A program made the translations under genes and the position numbers. Shown here piece after piece: positions 52,423 to 61,411 of a stretch of 64,000 bases of DNA. Every line of letters begins with the position of its first letter. Within the stretch, counting starts at the first letter, position 1. The notes below the pieces were generated by a model. It saw nothing but the letters and a program-made list of their open reading frames with translations, ran no database searches and was not told where the DNA came from. This stretch comes from Ruminococcaceae bacterium BL-6 (lineage in GTDB: Bacteria > Bacillota > Clostridia > Oscillospirales > Acutalibacteraceae), in NCBI GenBank assembly GCA_902810075.1, contig LR778135.1, positions 124,001-188,000 of the forward strand, written 5' to 3'.

Positions 52423-53934
52423 TCACATCTCGATTTCCTCATCGCCGTAGGTCGCTCTGCGCTTTGCCGTGGTAAGGATGCTCACCACCAGGACGGCCGC
52501 TGTGATGAGGAGCATCACGGCGCAGATCGGGCGCTGCACGAACTGCGCGGCATCCCCGCGGAACATGGTCATGGACTGAACCAGTGTGGACTCCATAATG
52601 TCGCCCAGCACAAAGGTCAGGATGATCGGAGCGATCGGGAAGTCTCCCTTTTTCATCAGGTAACCGAGGATGCCGAACAGGAAGGTCATGACGACATCCA
52701 TAACACTGTTGTTGATGCTGTATGTCCCAACGAGGCACAGCACAATGATGATGGGGAACATGATCCGGTTGGGAACATGGGTCAGTTTGGCCCAGAATCC
52801 CGCCATGGGGAGATTCATGAATAAGAGGAGCGTATTCCCGATGAACATGCTCGCGATGACGGCCCAGACCACGTCGGGATTTTCCTGGAACAGCATGGGG
52901 CCCGGCTGAAGGCCGTGCATGACAAACGCGCCGAGCAGGATCGCGATCGTGGGGGAGGTTGGGATCCCCAGCGTGAACAGCGGGATTAGGGAACCGCCAC
53001 AGTAGGCATTGTTGGCTGTTTCGGGGCCGGAGACGCCCTCCACCACGCCGGTGCCGAATTTTTCAGGATGCTTCGACAGCTTCTTTTCCAGCGAATAGCT
53101 CAAAATGGTGGGGATGACGGAGTTTGTGCCGGGCACCAGGCCGATCAGAAAGCCCAGAACGGTTCCGCGGAGGATGGACTTGGTGACAATGGGGCGTTCC
53201 TCCTTTGTCGGGAAAAGCCCCTTGATGGGCGGTATGGTCACTTCGGAATGAAGGTCGGTTTCCAGCGAAAGGAAGATTTCCGACAGGCCGAACAGGCCGA
53301 TGGCAAGGCAGATAAAATCGAGCCCGCTTAAAAGATAGTCCGTTCCCAGCGTAAATCTGGCGATACCGCTGGAATTATCAAGCCCCACCAGGGAAAGCGC
53401 AAGGCCCAGAAAGGCCGAGGTCATGCCTTTGACAAGTGATTTCCCCATAAGGCCGACCACCATGGTCATACCCATCACCATCAGGCAGAAATATTCGGGC
53501 GGCCCGAACTTCAAAGCCTGAGAGGCGACAAACGGCCCGACGAACACCAGCCCTATCATGGCGATCGTGCCGCCGACAAACGAGCCGATTGCGGCTACGC
53601 CGAGCGCGACGCCGGCCCTGCCTTTCTGGGCGAGCGGATAACCTTCCATACAGGTGATGACGGAAGCGGATTCGCCCGGGATGTTGACCAAGACAGAGGT
53701 GATAGTCCCGCCGTACATGGCTCCGTAATAAATTCCCGCCAGCATGATGATGGAACTGGCGGGGCCCATGCCGAAGGTCAGGGGCAGCAGCAGTGCTGTT
53801 CCGGCGGAAGGGCCGAGGCCCGGCAGCACGCCGACCATCATGCCGAAAGCGACGCCGATCAGGCAGTACAGCAGATTATACCAGGTTGCCGCCGCGGCGA
53901 ATCCCTGCAGTAAGTATCCTAGTGATTCTGACAA
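52423..53934 (-). CDS. tctA: Tripartite tricarboxylate transporter, large permease TctA
   Basis: A 503-aa membrane protein, about 12 helices, with the TctA signature [21 protein letters not shown] and the second-half copy [21 protein letters not shown], plus [22 protein letters not shown]. Imports carboxylates with a cation, fed by the binding protein TctC. Last gene of a seven-gene minus-strand operon; overlaps none, 12 nt after tctB. Confidence 0.95.
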   Translation of the reverse strand: MSESLGYLLQGFAAAATWYNLLYCLIGVAFGMMVGVLPGLGPSAGTALLLPLTFGMGPASSIIMLAGIYYGAMYGGTITSVLVNIPGESASVITCMEGYPLAQKGRAGVALGVAAIGSFVGGTIAMIGLVFVGPFVASQALKFGPPEYFCLMVMGMTMVVGLMGKSLVKGMTSAFLGLALSLVGLDNSSGIARFTLGTDYLLSGLDFICLAIGLFGLSEIFLSLETDLHSEVTIPPIKGLFPTKEERPIVTKSILRGTVLGFLIGLVPGTNSVIPTILSYSLEKKLSKHPEKFGTGVVEGVSGPETANNAYCGGSLIPLFTLGIPTSPTIAILLGAFVMHGLQPGPMLFQENPDVVWAVIASMFIGNTLLLFMNLPMAGFWAKLTHVPNRIMFPIIIVLCLVGTYSINNSVMDVVMTFLFGILGYLMKKGDFPIAPIILTFVLGDIMESTLVQSMTMFRGDAAQFVQRPICAVMLLITAAVLVVSILTTAKRRATYGDEEIEM

Positions 53935-53946
53935 CGATATCCCTCC

Positions 53947-54411
53947 CTAAATTCCGAATATTCCAACCGGCAGCGGAACCTGCAGCAGAATTTTGAAGAC
54001 CACATAGCACAGGGCCGCCACAATGACGGAAAGGGCGACCGCGCGTTTCCAGCTGTACCCCAACGAGAAAAGCAGGAAAAGCATGATCGCGGCGGCGGGT
54101 AGAAATCCGGTTATGGTTACCAGGGCAAGGAAAACCAGAAGGGCCGCCCATGTGACTATCATATTTTTCAGGCCCGCGCCTTTCGGAAAAATTTGATTCA
54201 GTGCGATTCCTTCCTTTTTCGCTTCGGCGAAGAAGGAGAGGATGGAGAACACGACCAGAAAGGCGCTTACCCAGGTGGACATAAAGGATTCCCCTGGTCC
54301 GTATCCCGACCAGTAGTTCATTCTCCGCGAGCCGATAAACATCGCAAGCCCCAAAAGGAACGTTATGCCGCTTAAACAGACGCCAAGATTTAAATGTAGC
54401 GACTTTCGCAT
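53947..54411 (-). CDS. tctB: Tripartite tricarboxylate transporter, small subunit TctB
   Basis: A 154-aa four-helix membrane protein (LNLGVCLSGITFLLGLAMF ... TWVSAFLVVFSILSFF ... WAALLVFLALVTITGFLPAAAIMLFLLF). Sequence is weakly conserved in the family; size, topology and place between tctC and tctA make the call. Start set at ATG 54411 with AGGGG about 12 nt upstream; an earlier ATG at 54441 is possible. Confidence 0.88.
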   Translation of the reverse strand: MRKSLHLNLGVCLSGITFLLGLAMFIGSRRMNYWSGYGPGESFMSTWVSAFLVVFSILSFFAEAKKEGIALNQIFPKGAGLKNMIVTWAALLVFLALVTITGFLPAAAIMLFLLFSLGYSWKRAVALSVIVAALCYVVFKILLQVPLPVGIFGI

Positions 54412-54523
54412 TGAGAATACTGCACCCCTTTCAAAGGGCAAACCACTTGCCTGCCCTGTTTTTAGACACTCGCCGCGCCGGGGCGGCGTCTCCCGCTGTG
54501 CGGCGGGGAGAGATGTGCAGCCG

Positions 54524-55540
54524 TTATTTCCAGCCCATTACGTCGGCCATGGCTGCCACGTCCTGTTCGCATTTTTTCGCATAGGCGGCATATTCGTCCC
54601 CGCCTATATAGTTGACTACCATTCCCATGTCTTTCATTTTCTGAATATGCTCGGGATTCTGGATCGCTTTTTCAAATGCCTTGGAAATTTTGGCATACAC
54701 CTTTTCATCTACGCCGGCAGGCATAAAGAATCCGCGGTCGGAAGGGGAAAGGACCTCGCTGCTCAGTTTCAGCTCGTTGTAGGTGGGAACGTCGGGGAGC
54801 ACCTCGGAACGCTTGGGTGCGAACACGCACAGAATATCGACCTCTCCGCTCTTGTAGGCCGAGAGCGTTTCGCCAACGGAACCCCAGGCGACGTCGATAT
54901 GTCCGCCGAGAAGAGCGGCGTAGTTGTCGTTCCATCCCGACTGATGGACGGGTACCAGCTTGAGACCCGGAATAGCCTTTTTCAAGCTTTCCGTCACCAT
55001 GTGCTTGTTGCTGCCCTTTCCGGCATCCCCGGCCAGCAACTCATGGGTTTTGGCGTACTCCACCAGATCTTTTGCACTGGAAAAACGTTTATCGCCTTTT
55101 TTTACGACCATCGTGCCCCAGTCGCTGATCTGGTTCGCGATCGTACGGAACGATTCCAGATTTTCCTTGCGATTCTGCTGAGGGTCGAGATATCCGGCGT
55201 AAAAAGCGGGAATATTGAACTGCGCCATGGTATAGCCGTCGGGCGCGGCCTTGGCAAGCTCGTTCCAGGCAATCCAGCCGTTGGCTCCGGTCTTGTTGAC
55301 TACGGTGATGGATGTCCCGAGCTCATTTTCCAGGTAGGGGACCAGCGTGCGCACGCACAGGTCGGAGCCGCCGCCCGCCGACCACGGCACCAGAATCGTG
55401 ATGGGCTTGGTCGGCCAGTTAATGTCGGCTTCAGCGGCTTTGGAACCGGAAGCCTGAGTAGATGTGGAGGGTTTGGCGGAGCAGGACAGAAGCGATAAGA
55501 TCATCAGCAGGGAAAAAACCATACAAGCTGCTTTTTTCAT
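54524..55540 (-). CDS. tctC: TctC-type solute-binding lipoprotein
   Basis: A 338-aa binding protein. Lipobox LLSC with lipidated Cys20, then a Ser/Thr linker and the Bug-type fold (KPITILVPWSAGGGSDLCVRTL, VVNKTGANGWIAWNELAKA, LVPVHQSGWNDNYAALLGGHIDVAWGS). Captures a carboxylate outside the cell for TctAB. Family members bind citrate, glutarate, aromatic acids and many others, so the ligand cannot be read from sequence. Confidence 0.94.
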   Translation of the reverse strand: MKKAACMVFSLLMILSLLSCSAKPSTSTQASGSKAAEADINWPTKPITILVPWSAGGGSDLCVRTLVPYLENELGTSITVVNKTGANGWIAWNELAKAAPDGYTMAQFNIPAFYAGYLDPQQNRKENLESFRTIANQISDWGTMVVKKGDKRFSSAKDLVEYAKTHELLAGDAGKGSNKHMVTESLKKAIPGLKLVPVHQSGWNDNYAALLGGHIDVAWGSVGETLSAYKSGEVDILCVFAPKRSEVLPDVPTYNELKLSSEVLSPSDRGFFMPAGVDEKVYAKISKAFEKAIQNPEHIQKMKDMGMVVNYIGGDEYAAYAKKCEQDVAAMADVMGWK

Positions 55541-55578
55541 GATGAAATCTCCTTTTATGTTTTTTTGAATACAATCCG

Positions 55579-56562
55579 TTATAAAGAGTGAACTTTATAC
55601 TCTGGATTTACCAAGTCGCGCTTTGAAAACTCCCTCCCTTCCAGGGCATCCATCAGATTGTTCATGCAGTGCCGTGCACAAAACGCATGATTATCGAGCG
55701 TGGAGCCCCCGATATGCGGAGTGCAGATTACATTCTCAAAAGTCAGCAGGCGGTTGCCGGATTCAACGGGCTCGTTTGCGAACGTATCGATCCCGGCACC
55801 GCTCAGCCGATTTCCTTCCAGTGCGTCGGCCAAAGCCTGTTCATCCACAATTTTTCCGCGGGCTGTGTTGATGAGAACGGCTTCCGGTTTCATTCTGCCG
55901 ATCTCTTCCCTTCCGATCAGACCCTCCGTCTGGGCGGTCAGCGGAACATGGATGCTGACGATGTCCGAGGTTCCCATCAGGGTATCCAGGGAGACATAAG
56001 AGGCCCGCAGATCCTGCTCCTGCCGTGCGGTGCCCCGGACCAGGTCATAATACTGGACCTTTGCGCCGAAAACGTTTACTTTTTCCGCGACCAGGCGCGC
56101 GATATTTCCGAAACCGACAAGGCCCACGGTTTTTCCGCTGAGCGTGCGGGCCTGTTCCAGAATTTCGGGAATTAGCCAGGTACCGCGGTGAACGGAGCGG
56201 TCCGCCAGGGTGATGCGGCGCAGGACCGCCAGCATCAGCAGAACCGCATGTTCCGAAACGGAAACGGCATTAACGCCCGCGGCAATCAGAACGGGGATTC
56301 CCCGCTCTGTCGCGCATGCGACATCCACCTTGTCATATCCAGAGCCCCACCTCTGGATTACTTCCAGCTTGGGGGCGGCGGAAATAACCTCGCGGTTGAT
56401 CAGCATCTGCCGGGTGATCATATAGTGGATGTTTCTGAGTTTGCTGTGATCGTCTTCGGGTGAAATCAATTCCAGTTCAAATTGATTCGGCAGAAGCCGG
56501 GTTACCTCCCGGATCATATTGTTGTCGAATCTTCCGACCAGACCTAAAATTTTTTTTGCCAT
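55579..56562 (-). CDS. D-isomer-specific 2-hydroxyacid dehydrogenase
   Basis: A 327-aa NAD(P) enzyme: Rossmann loop VGLVGFGNIARLVAEKV, catalytic Arg in WGSGYDKVDV, NTARGKIVDEQAL, Glu in TFANEPVESGN and His in ICTPHIGGSTLD. Interconverts a 2-oxoacid with its D-2-hydroxyacid. In the tct operon the substrate is presumably the imported acid; a role as 2-hydroxyglutarate dehydrogenase for the glutamate pathway is possible but unsupported by position. Confidence 0.92.
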   Translation of the reverse strand: MAKKILGLVGRFDNNMIREVTRLLPNQFELELISPEDDHSKLRNIHYMITRQMLINREVISAAPKLEVIQRWGSGYDKVDVACATERGIPVLIAAGVNAVSVSEHAVLLMLAVLRRITLADRSVHRGTWLIPEILEQARTLSGKTVGLVGFGNIARLVAEKVNVFGAKVQYYDLVRGTARQEQDLRASYVSLDTLMGTSDIVSIHVPLTAQTEGLIGREEIGRMKPEAVLINTARGKIVDEQALADALEGNRLSGAGIDTFANEPVESGNRLLTFENVICTPHIGGSTLDNHAFCARHCMNNLMDALEGREFSKRDLVNPEYKVHSL

Positions 56563-56616
56563 ATGTATTTCTGATTCCTTTCCGTAATTGCCGGCGAATT
56601 TGGCAGGGTATGGTGT

Positions 56617-57621
56617 TTATCGCTCTTCGGGCAGAGTTTCCGCTACGGACAGAATCAGCTCTTCCGACGGATTTTTTCGATTTTGGGCAGACACTTCGAC
56701 GATCAGGCGGTAAAGGCTGACCTTCTTTTCCGCGGCGATCCGGGTGAACAGCTTCAGGAAGCTGGAGTGACAGCCGGAATAGCCCAGAATCAGCTCGATG
56801 GGCGTGATGGCGGGCCGGTAATCATGAAGCTTCATGGCCGGGATCAGCTCTTCGTCCAGGAAGCGCAGAAGTCCATACAGGTCGATCCCGGGTTCCAGCA
56901 GTCCTGTGTGCTGCAGGACCGCGGCGGCGGCCTCGGTGGGAATGTTTCCGGCGCTGCGTGCCATGCCGAGCAGCCCGCAGTCGATCACCCGGGCGCCGTG
57001 TTCCGCCGCCGCCAGTGCATTTGCAATCGAGAGGCCCAGATTGTTGTGCCCGTGGAATCCGACGGGGATGGAAAGGGCGTGTGAAAGAGCCTCCGAATAC
57101 CGGGCAGCCTGCTCCGGTGTCATGGTGCCGGCCGAATCCATGATGGTAATCTCGTCAAGACCTTTGGATTCCAGCAGCTTCGCTTCCTCCGCCAGTTGTT
57201 CCGGAGTCAAAAGATAGGCTTTCATCATGGAATAGCGCGCTTTCAGCCCGTATTCCTTCACCTTGGCGAGCGGCTCCAGCGCAATGGCGGCGTCGCCTGC
57301 ATCCGCGCCGATCCGCAAAAATGAAAGGCCGTTTTCCGCGGCAAGGGCGACGCTCTTTTCACGGTAGCGCTTTGCGTTCAGGAACATTCCGATTTCCGCT
57401 TTTTTCAGATAGGGACGGGCCAGATCCAGGTATTCCCGGTCGGTGAGCGGTGCGATGAATTTGGCTACCTCATATGCGCCGATTCCGCCGGAATTCCCGT
57501 ATTCGATCACTTTGATTCCGCTGCGGATCAGGCCGGACAGCATCATGTCGGTCAGCTCGGCCGAAAAGCCTTTTCCGACCACATTGGCACCGTCTCTTAA
57601 AGTACAATCCAACAATTGCAT
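56617..57621 (-). CDS. DRE-TIM aldolase (4-hydroxy-2-oxovalerate aldolase/HMG-CoA lyase-like)
   Basis: A 334-aa TIM-barrel enzyme: LLDCTLRDG (metal-binding Asp and catalytic Arg), ITIMDSAGTMTPEQ, metal-binding GFHGHNNLGLSIANALAAAEHG and DCGLLGMARSAGNIPTEAA. Closest in style to DmpG/MhpE aldolases, which split 4-hydroxy-2-oxoacids to pyruvate and an aldehyde; the usual acetaldehyde dehydrogenase partner is not present. Could also act as a synthase or lyase on a CoA-free substrate. Confidence 0.85.
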   Translation of the reverse strand: MQLLDCTLRDGANVVGKGFSAELTDMMLSGLIRSGIKVIEYGNSGGIGAYEVAKFIAPLTDREYLDLARPYLKKAEIGMFLNAKRYREKSVALAAENGLSFLRIGADAGDAAIALEPLAKVKEYGLKARYSMMKAYLLTPEQLAEEAKLLESKGLDEITIMDSAGTMTPEQAARYSEALSHALSIPVGFHGHNNLGLSIANALAAAEHGARVIDCGLLGMARSAGNIPTEAAAAVLQHTGLLEPGIDLYGLLRFLDEELIPAMKLHDYRPAITPIELILGYSGCHSSFLKLFTRIAAEKKVSLYRLIVEVSAQNRKNPSEELILSVAETLPEER

Positions 57622-57648
57622 GGAAAGATTCTCCTTTGTCAGTTTCTG

Positions 57649-58674
57649 TTATTGACCGTCTTTGTTCAGATCCAGAATTTTAGAATAGGTCGCCTCCGAA
57701 AGAAGAAGGGAATCCGGGCCGCCGTTTCTTCGGGATTCCTCCAGCTCGCCGGGGATCAGGATCTGTTTCACGCCGGAGCGGGTCTTGGAATTTTTGATTT
57801 TCTCGAACCATTCTCCGCCGCGCCACTCGAACTGCTCCGGGTCGGTGAAATGGGCGATGTCGAACGCGCCGAAAAAGTGGCCGGTGCCCGCTTTGCCGTG
57901 CGAGTCGAACATCCCCTCGGATTCGCAGCTCAGCCGCGCTCCGCTGAGCAGGCAGCAGAAAGCCTCGATCACCATTGCGATCCCGTATCCTTTATGGCCC
58001 GCCATGGGCAGCAGGCTGCCGGAAATCGCCGCCGCAGGGTCGGTCGTATCGTTGCCGTATTTGTTGAGCGCCCAGCCGCGCGGAAGGCATTTTCCTTCCC
58101 GTTCGAAAATGCGGATCTTTCCTTTTGCCACCGCACTGACGGCGATGTCCAGGGTAAAAGGGACGTGTCCCCTTACGGGAAAGGAAACGGCGAACGGGTC
58201 GGTGCCGAGCAGGGGCTCCATGCCGCCGAACGGTGCCATCGCGGGGCCGGCCGCCGTGCACGCGAAACCGATGCACCCTTCCCGCGCCGCCATTCTGGAA
58301 AAATAAGAGGCGGCCCCAAAATGGTTGGAATTGCGTACGGCCGCAAAACAGGCCCCGTGTTTTTTCGCCCCCGCCACACATTCCTGCATCGCCCGGTGCG
58401 CCACCACCTGCCCAAGGCCGTCTCCCCCGTCGATGGAAAGGGCGCAGTCCCTCTCGGAAACGGTGATCTCCGGCACCGGGGAGATCAGGCCCTGGCGGAT
58501 TCTTCGGATATAGGCGGGCAGCCGGATCAGCCCGTGGGATTCGATGCCGCAGATTTCCGCATCGAGCAGCGTGTCAGTCAGAAGATCGGCATCCTGCTCG
58601 GGCACTCCGGCACTGTGCAGGATTTTCAGACAACATTCGGTCAGGTCGGAAATGGAAACGCAAGTTTTTGACAC
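57649..58674 (-). CDS. Ldh2/malate-L-lactate dehydrogenase family oxidoreductase
   Basis: A 341-aa enzyme of the NAD(P)-dependent Ldh2/ComC family: ESHGLIRLPAYIRRI, VRNSNHFGAASYFSRMA, GTDPFAVSFPV and LPMAGHKGYGIAMVIEAFCCLLSG. Oxidises L-type 2-hydroxyacids such as malate, lactate, sulfolactate or ureidoglycolate. GTG 58674 follows AAAGGGGCGG; the longer opening to 58932 runs into the next gene. Its presence with a D-type dehydrogenase in one operon suggests a two-enzyme racemising route. Confidence 0.9.
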   Translation of the reverse strand: MSKTCVSISDLTECCLKILHSAGVPEQDADLLTDTLLDAEICGIESHGLIRLPAYIRRIRQGLISPVPEITVSERDCALSIDGGDGLGQVVAHRAMQECVAGAKKHGACFAAVRNSNHFGAASYFSRMAAREGCIGFACTAAGPAMAPFGGMEPLLGTDPFAVSFPVRGHVPFTLDIAVSAVAKGKIRIFEREGKCLPRGWALNKYGNDTTDPAAAISGSLLPMAGHKGYGIAMVIEAFCCLLSGARLSCESEGMFDSHGKAGTGHFFGAFDIAHFTDPEQFEWRGGEWFEKIKNSKTRSGVKQILIPGELEESRRNGGPDSLLLSEATYSKILDLNKDGQ

Positions 58675-58699
58675 AGTTTGTCCGCCCCTTTCTGAACTT

Positions 58700-59254
58700 C
58701 TATTTTTGTGATAGACCGAGCGTGGAACAGCGGAAGACAAACAGATCCATGTCCCGGATGAAATCAGCCTCCGCGGTCCGGAACGAACGGTCCCCTTCAA
58801 ACGAATGGACGGCAATGATATGGACCACTTCGTCGGGCAGGCCGGCTTTCGCCGCCAGAATCGCGCCCGAAAGCGGGTGGCGGAGCAGATCCCCGGTTTT
58901 CCCGTGGACGGCCCTCCCGCTTTCCATCGCATACTCCGTGAACTTGCCCAGGTCGTGTGTCAGTGCGCCGCAGATCAGGATATCCCGGTCAACCCGCTTT
59001 CCGTGACGCACAAAGTATTTGTCCAGAAACAGATAGTTCCGAAGCACCGCCTGCGTCACATCGCGGATGTGCTCGATCAGGCCGACGTCGCAGTTTCCCC
59101 GGCTGATGCTTACCGGCGCATGGAGGACATCCTCGTCGCTCCAGCCGCCCTCTTTGATCGCAAGCTGAAAGGCCGAAACAGTCTGGTCGCGCAGCTTTTC
59201 CGACCTGATCTCCAGAATCTCGGGCAAAAGCGCTAAAATTTGTTGCCGTTCCAT
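58700..59254 (-). CDS. HD-domain protein (phosphohydrolase fold)
   Basis: A 184-aa HD-superfamily protein: GLIEHIRDVTQAV (first His), CGALTHDLGKFTEY (HD motif), RHPLSGAILAAKAGLP and IIAVHSFEGDR. Such enzymes use two metals to hydrolyse phosphates or other small molecules. ATG 59254 has AAGGAG 7 nt upstream; the frame opens at 59332 without one. First gene of the operon after the divergent LysR promoter, so it likely belongs to the pathway. Confidence 0.88.
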   Translation of the reverse strand: MERQQILALLPEILEIRSEKLRDQTVSAFQLAIKEGGWSDEDVLHAPVSISRGNCDVGLIEHIRDVTQAVLRNYLFLDKYFVRHGKRVDRDILICGALTHDLGKFTEYAMESGRAVHGKTGDLLRHPLSGAILAAKAGLPDEVVHIIAVHSFEGDRSFRTAEADFIRDMDLFVFRCSTLGLSQK

Positions 59255-59318
59255 CCAAGCACTCCTTTCCCCCTTCTTTTTTACTAACAAGAGAGATAAA
59301 ATTTTGTAAAAATGTTCA

Positions 59319-59367
59319 TTGATTCTTAACACTTTTTATGATAACATCAAAATACGACAAAATCCAA
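59319..59367. promoter_or_regulatory. Overlapping divergent promoters, LysR gene and HD-tct operon
   Basis: Plus: TTGATT (59319-59324), 17 nt, TAACAT (59342-59347). Minus: TTGGAT (59367-59362), 18 nt, TATCAT (59343-59338). The two overlap face to face in a 163-nt gap, the classic LysR layout. Confidence 0.55.
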
Positions 59368-59417
59368 CAGATTATTATAGATTGTGAGACAGCCTTTTTG
59401 CTGTTGGGGGAGTGGAA

Positions 59418-60410
59418 ATGAGTTTTCTCAGCCTGAATTATTTTCTGGTTGCCGCGGAAGAGATGAATATCACAAAAGCGGCGCAGCGCCTTTACATTAC
59501 CCAGCAGTCGCTCAGCTCCCACATACAGCGGCTGGAAGAGCACTATGGAGTTCGCCTTTTCGAGCGGAAGCCGGCATTGAAGCTGACGGTGGCCGGCGAA
59601 TATATGGTGACGTTCGCAAACCGGATTCTGTTCTTGGAAAAGCAGATGGTTTCTCAGTTTTCGGAGCTTTCCGAAAAAAATATCGGCCGGCTCACCGTGG
59701 GGTTTTCCCGCTCCCGTTCCAGAATTTTTATGCCGGATATCTGGTCGCTGTACCATGCCCAATATCCCAACATCGATGTGGTGCTGGTAGACGCGCTGAC
59801 CGTACAGTTCGACGAGATGCTTCAGGATGGGAAGATCGACCTTTATATCGGGGTGGATGCGCCCGAAGAATCCAATACCTGCTGTACGCACCTTGTCCAG
59901 GAACGGCTTTACTGCATTATGAGCGAGGAGCTTCTGAAGAAATGCCTGCCCGGCACCTGGAAGCAGTTTTTGGTGAACGCCCGGAGCGGGCTGGACCTGA
60001 ACTGTATCCGGAATTTTCCATTTATCATGCTGCCGCCGAACAACCGGTTCCGTGCCCGGGTCGACCGTTATTTTTCCTCGATCGGCGTGATCCCTCACAT
60101 CGTGTTTGAAACCAGCCAGCATGAGATGATTTATGCCCTTTGCCGGCAGTCATACGGCGTGGGCCTGATCTCGCAGATGTACCTGTACCAGCCGCTGAAG
60201 CAGCCCGAAGAAAAAGGGGCCTTTTATGTGTTTCCGATCAAAAACAATATCGGCTCCAGCACGATCGACCTTGTCTATCGGTTCAGCAACCCCATGCCGA
60301 AATATATCCGGGCCTTTCTGGATTCAGTGGAAGCCGTATTTCAGACGTATACGGATTCGGTGGATTCCATGATAGAAAAAGCGACCGGAATCTGTGCCGC
60401 CGAAGGATAA
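59418..60410 (+). CDS. LysR-family transcriptional regulator
   Basis: A 330-aa LTTR: N-terminal wHTH (LNYFLVAAEEMNITKAAQRLYITQQSLSSHIQRLEEHYGVRLFER in part) and a substrate-binding domain (LTVGFSRSRSRIFMPDIW, DLYIGVDAPEESNT, SYGVGLISQMYLYQPL). ATG 59418 is 6 nt from GGGGGAG; a GTG at 59412 is too close. Divergent from the seven-gene tct operon, it most likely activates it in response to the imported acid or an intermediate. Confidence 0.94.
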   Translation: MSFLSLNYFLVAAEEMNITKAAQRLYITQQSLSSHIQRLEEHYGVRLFERKPALKLTVAGEYMVTFANRILFLEKQMVSQFSELSEKNIGRLTVGFSRSRSRIFMPDIWSLYHAQYPNIDVVLVDALTVQFDEMLQDGKIDLYIGVDAPEESNTCCTHLVQERLYCIMSEELLKKCLPGTWKQFLVNARSGLDLNCIRNFPFIMLPPNNRFRARVDRYFSSIGVIPHIVFETSQHEMIYALCRQSYGVGLISQMYLYQPLKQPEEKGAFYVFPIKNNIGSSTIDLVYRFSNPMPKYIRAFLDSVEAVFQTYTDSVDSMIEKATGICAAEG

Positions 60411-60436
60411 GGCGCAGATTTCGGGCCGGATGAGGA

Positions 60437-60484
60437 AACGCCGTACCGAGCGGGAATGAACCGCTCTCGGTACGGCGTTTTGAT
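60437..60484. terminator. Terminator between LysR gene and collagen-like gene
   Basis: Stem of about 18 bp beginning AAACGCCGTACCGAG, with a 2-nt bulge, then TTTTG; A-run on the other strand. Convergent genes. Confidence 0.85.
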
Positions 60485-60493
60485 TTACGGAGC

Positions 60494-61054
60494 TTAGACG
60501 ACTTCCACGATGGTCAGATTGGCCTGAATGGGCGACGTGCCGTAAGTGACTGTCGCGCCGCTGTTGTTGAACAGGTTGAAGACCAGCGGGACGGTCGTTA
60601 CGGTGAGCAGGGCGCTTCCGTTGAGCTGAAGCGTGACGACCGGCGAAGGCGAAGAAGCCAGAACCGTCTGGGCGCCTCCGGCGACGACCCGGATGCCGAA
60701 CGAAACGTTGGTTGCCGCTTCGGCGCCGTCTGTGTTGACCCACCAGGAAATATAATAATTGCCCGGCTGAGTGATGAAGAAGTTTCCGACTCCCGCGTTG
60801 TAGGTGATGTTAGCGGAGGGAGCGTTGACGGTGGTATCGAACAGGACGTTGGTACCGGTCGCGACCGTGCCGCCGCTGCTGCCCTGCAGCTGAACCTGCA
60901 GGCCGGAAAGCTCGGAACCAGGGCCCGTAGGCCCTGTGGGGCCGGTCGGGCCGGTGGGACCCGTGCCGCCCGTCGGACCCGTAGGCCCTGTGGGGCCGGT
61001 TGGGCCGGTGGGACCAGTAGCGGCATCCGTTTCTGCACAACCGCGCTTTTTCAC
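60494..61054 (-). CDS. Collagen-like protein with C-terminal beta domain (BclA-like), 3' part of a split gene?
   Basis: As read, 186 aa from GTG 61054: a short start ([12 protein letters not shown]), 11 Gly-X-Y triplets (GPT, one GGT) at residues 14-46, and a 140-aa C-terminal domain ([63 protein letters not shown]) like the trimeric jelly-roll domains of BclA-type exosporium fibres. The start lacks a clear ribosome site, and the first 12 codons fall inside the inverted repeat that bounds the adjacent recombinase segment, so the present N-terminus may be supplied by that element. The real gene may continue upstream at 63060 onward. Terminates convergent to LysR. Confidence 0.75.
   Translation of the reverse strand: MKKRGCAETDAATGPTGPTGPTGPTGPTGGTGPTGPTGPTGPTGPGSELSGLQVQLQGSSGGTVATGTNVLFDTTVNAPSANITYNAGVGNFFITQPGNYYISWWVNTDGAEAATNVSFGIRVVAGGAQTVLASSPSPVVTLQLNGSALLTVTTVPLVFNLFNNSGATVTYGTSPIQANLTIVEVV
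61022..61043 (+). repeat. Left inverted repeat of the recombinase element
   Basis: Twenty-two nt ending TTTCTGCACAACCG. Inverted match (20 of 22, last 14 perfect) to 63037-63058. Contains an imperfect palindrome around TGCA. May be half of the recombinase attachment site. Confidence 0.6.
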
Positions 61055-61127
61055 CCTGCGCTTCCATCATATCGGACATCCCGCCCGGCATATGCTGGGA
61101 TGAAATCCGGGAAAGGGGATGCGCGGG

Positions 61128-61397
61128 ATGAAAGAGGCGGGAAAATCTTCGGCTCAGCCGGAGGCGAATGAAATCCGGGAGGACGATCTGGTGCAGATCG
61201 AAGAGATTCAGATCGACACATCGCTTCCGCCGGAACAGCGGATGAGGGATTATTTGAAGAAGGTCAAAAATCCGTATGCGTTCCGGTGCGGGCAGATCAC
61301 GGTGCGGCTCTGTTTCGACCCGGACGGAAAGGGGCTGGGCGATCTGCTTCGGGACTATTTTATCAAAAAGCAGGCCGACGGCTCCTTTATGGAGTGA
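61128..61397 (+). CDS. Small recombinase-associated protein (89 aa)
   Basis: Acidic-then-basic small protein with SLPPEQRMRDYLKKVKNPYAFRCGQITV and a C-terminus LGDLLRDYFIKKQ. Similar short proteins with the IKNPY.F..G core sit just upstream of large serine recombinases in Clostridia mobile elements (DUF6870-like, from memory). Start at ATG 61128 is 9 nt from AAAGGGG (61112-61118); ATG 61119 abuts it. The recombinase starts 14 nt downstream. Function unknown; a directionality or DNA-binding helper is a guess. Confidence 0.7.
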   Translation: MKEAGKSSAQPEANEIREDDLVQIEEIQIDTSLPPEQRMRDYLKKVKNPYAFRCGQITVRLCFDPDGKGLGDLLRDYFIKKQADGSFME

Positions 61398-61411
61398 AAG
61401 GAACGGGAAGA

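Noticed and set aside
55579..56562. Naming the D-2-hydroxyacid dehydrogenase as 2-hydroxyglutarate dehydrogenase of the glutamate pathway
   Set aside because: The family fits, but it lies in a separate LysR/tct operon 19 kb away on the other strand; substrate cannot be read from sequence.
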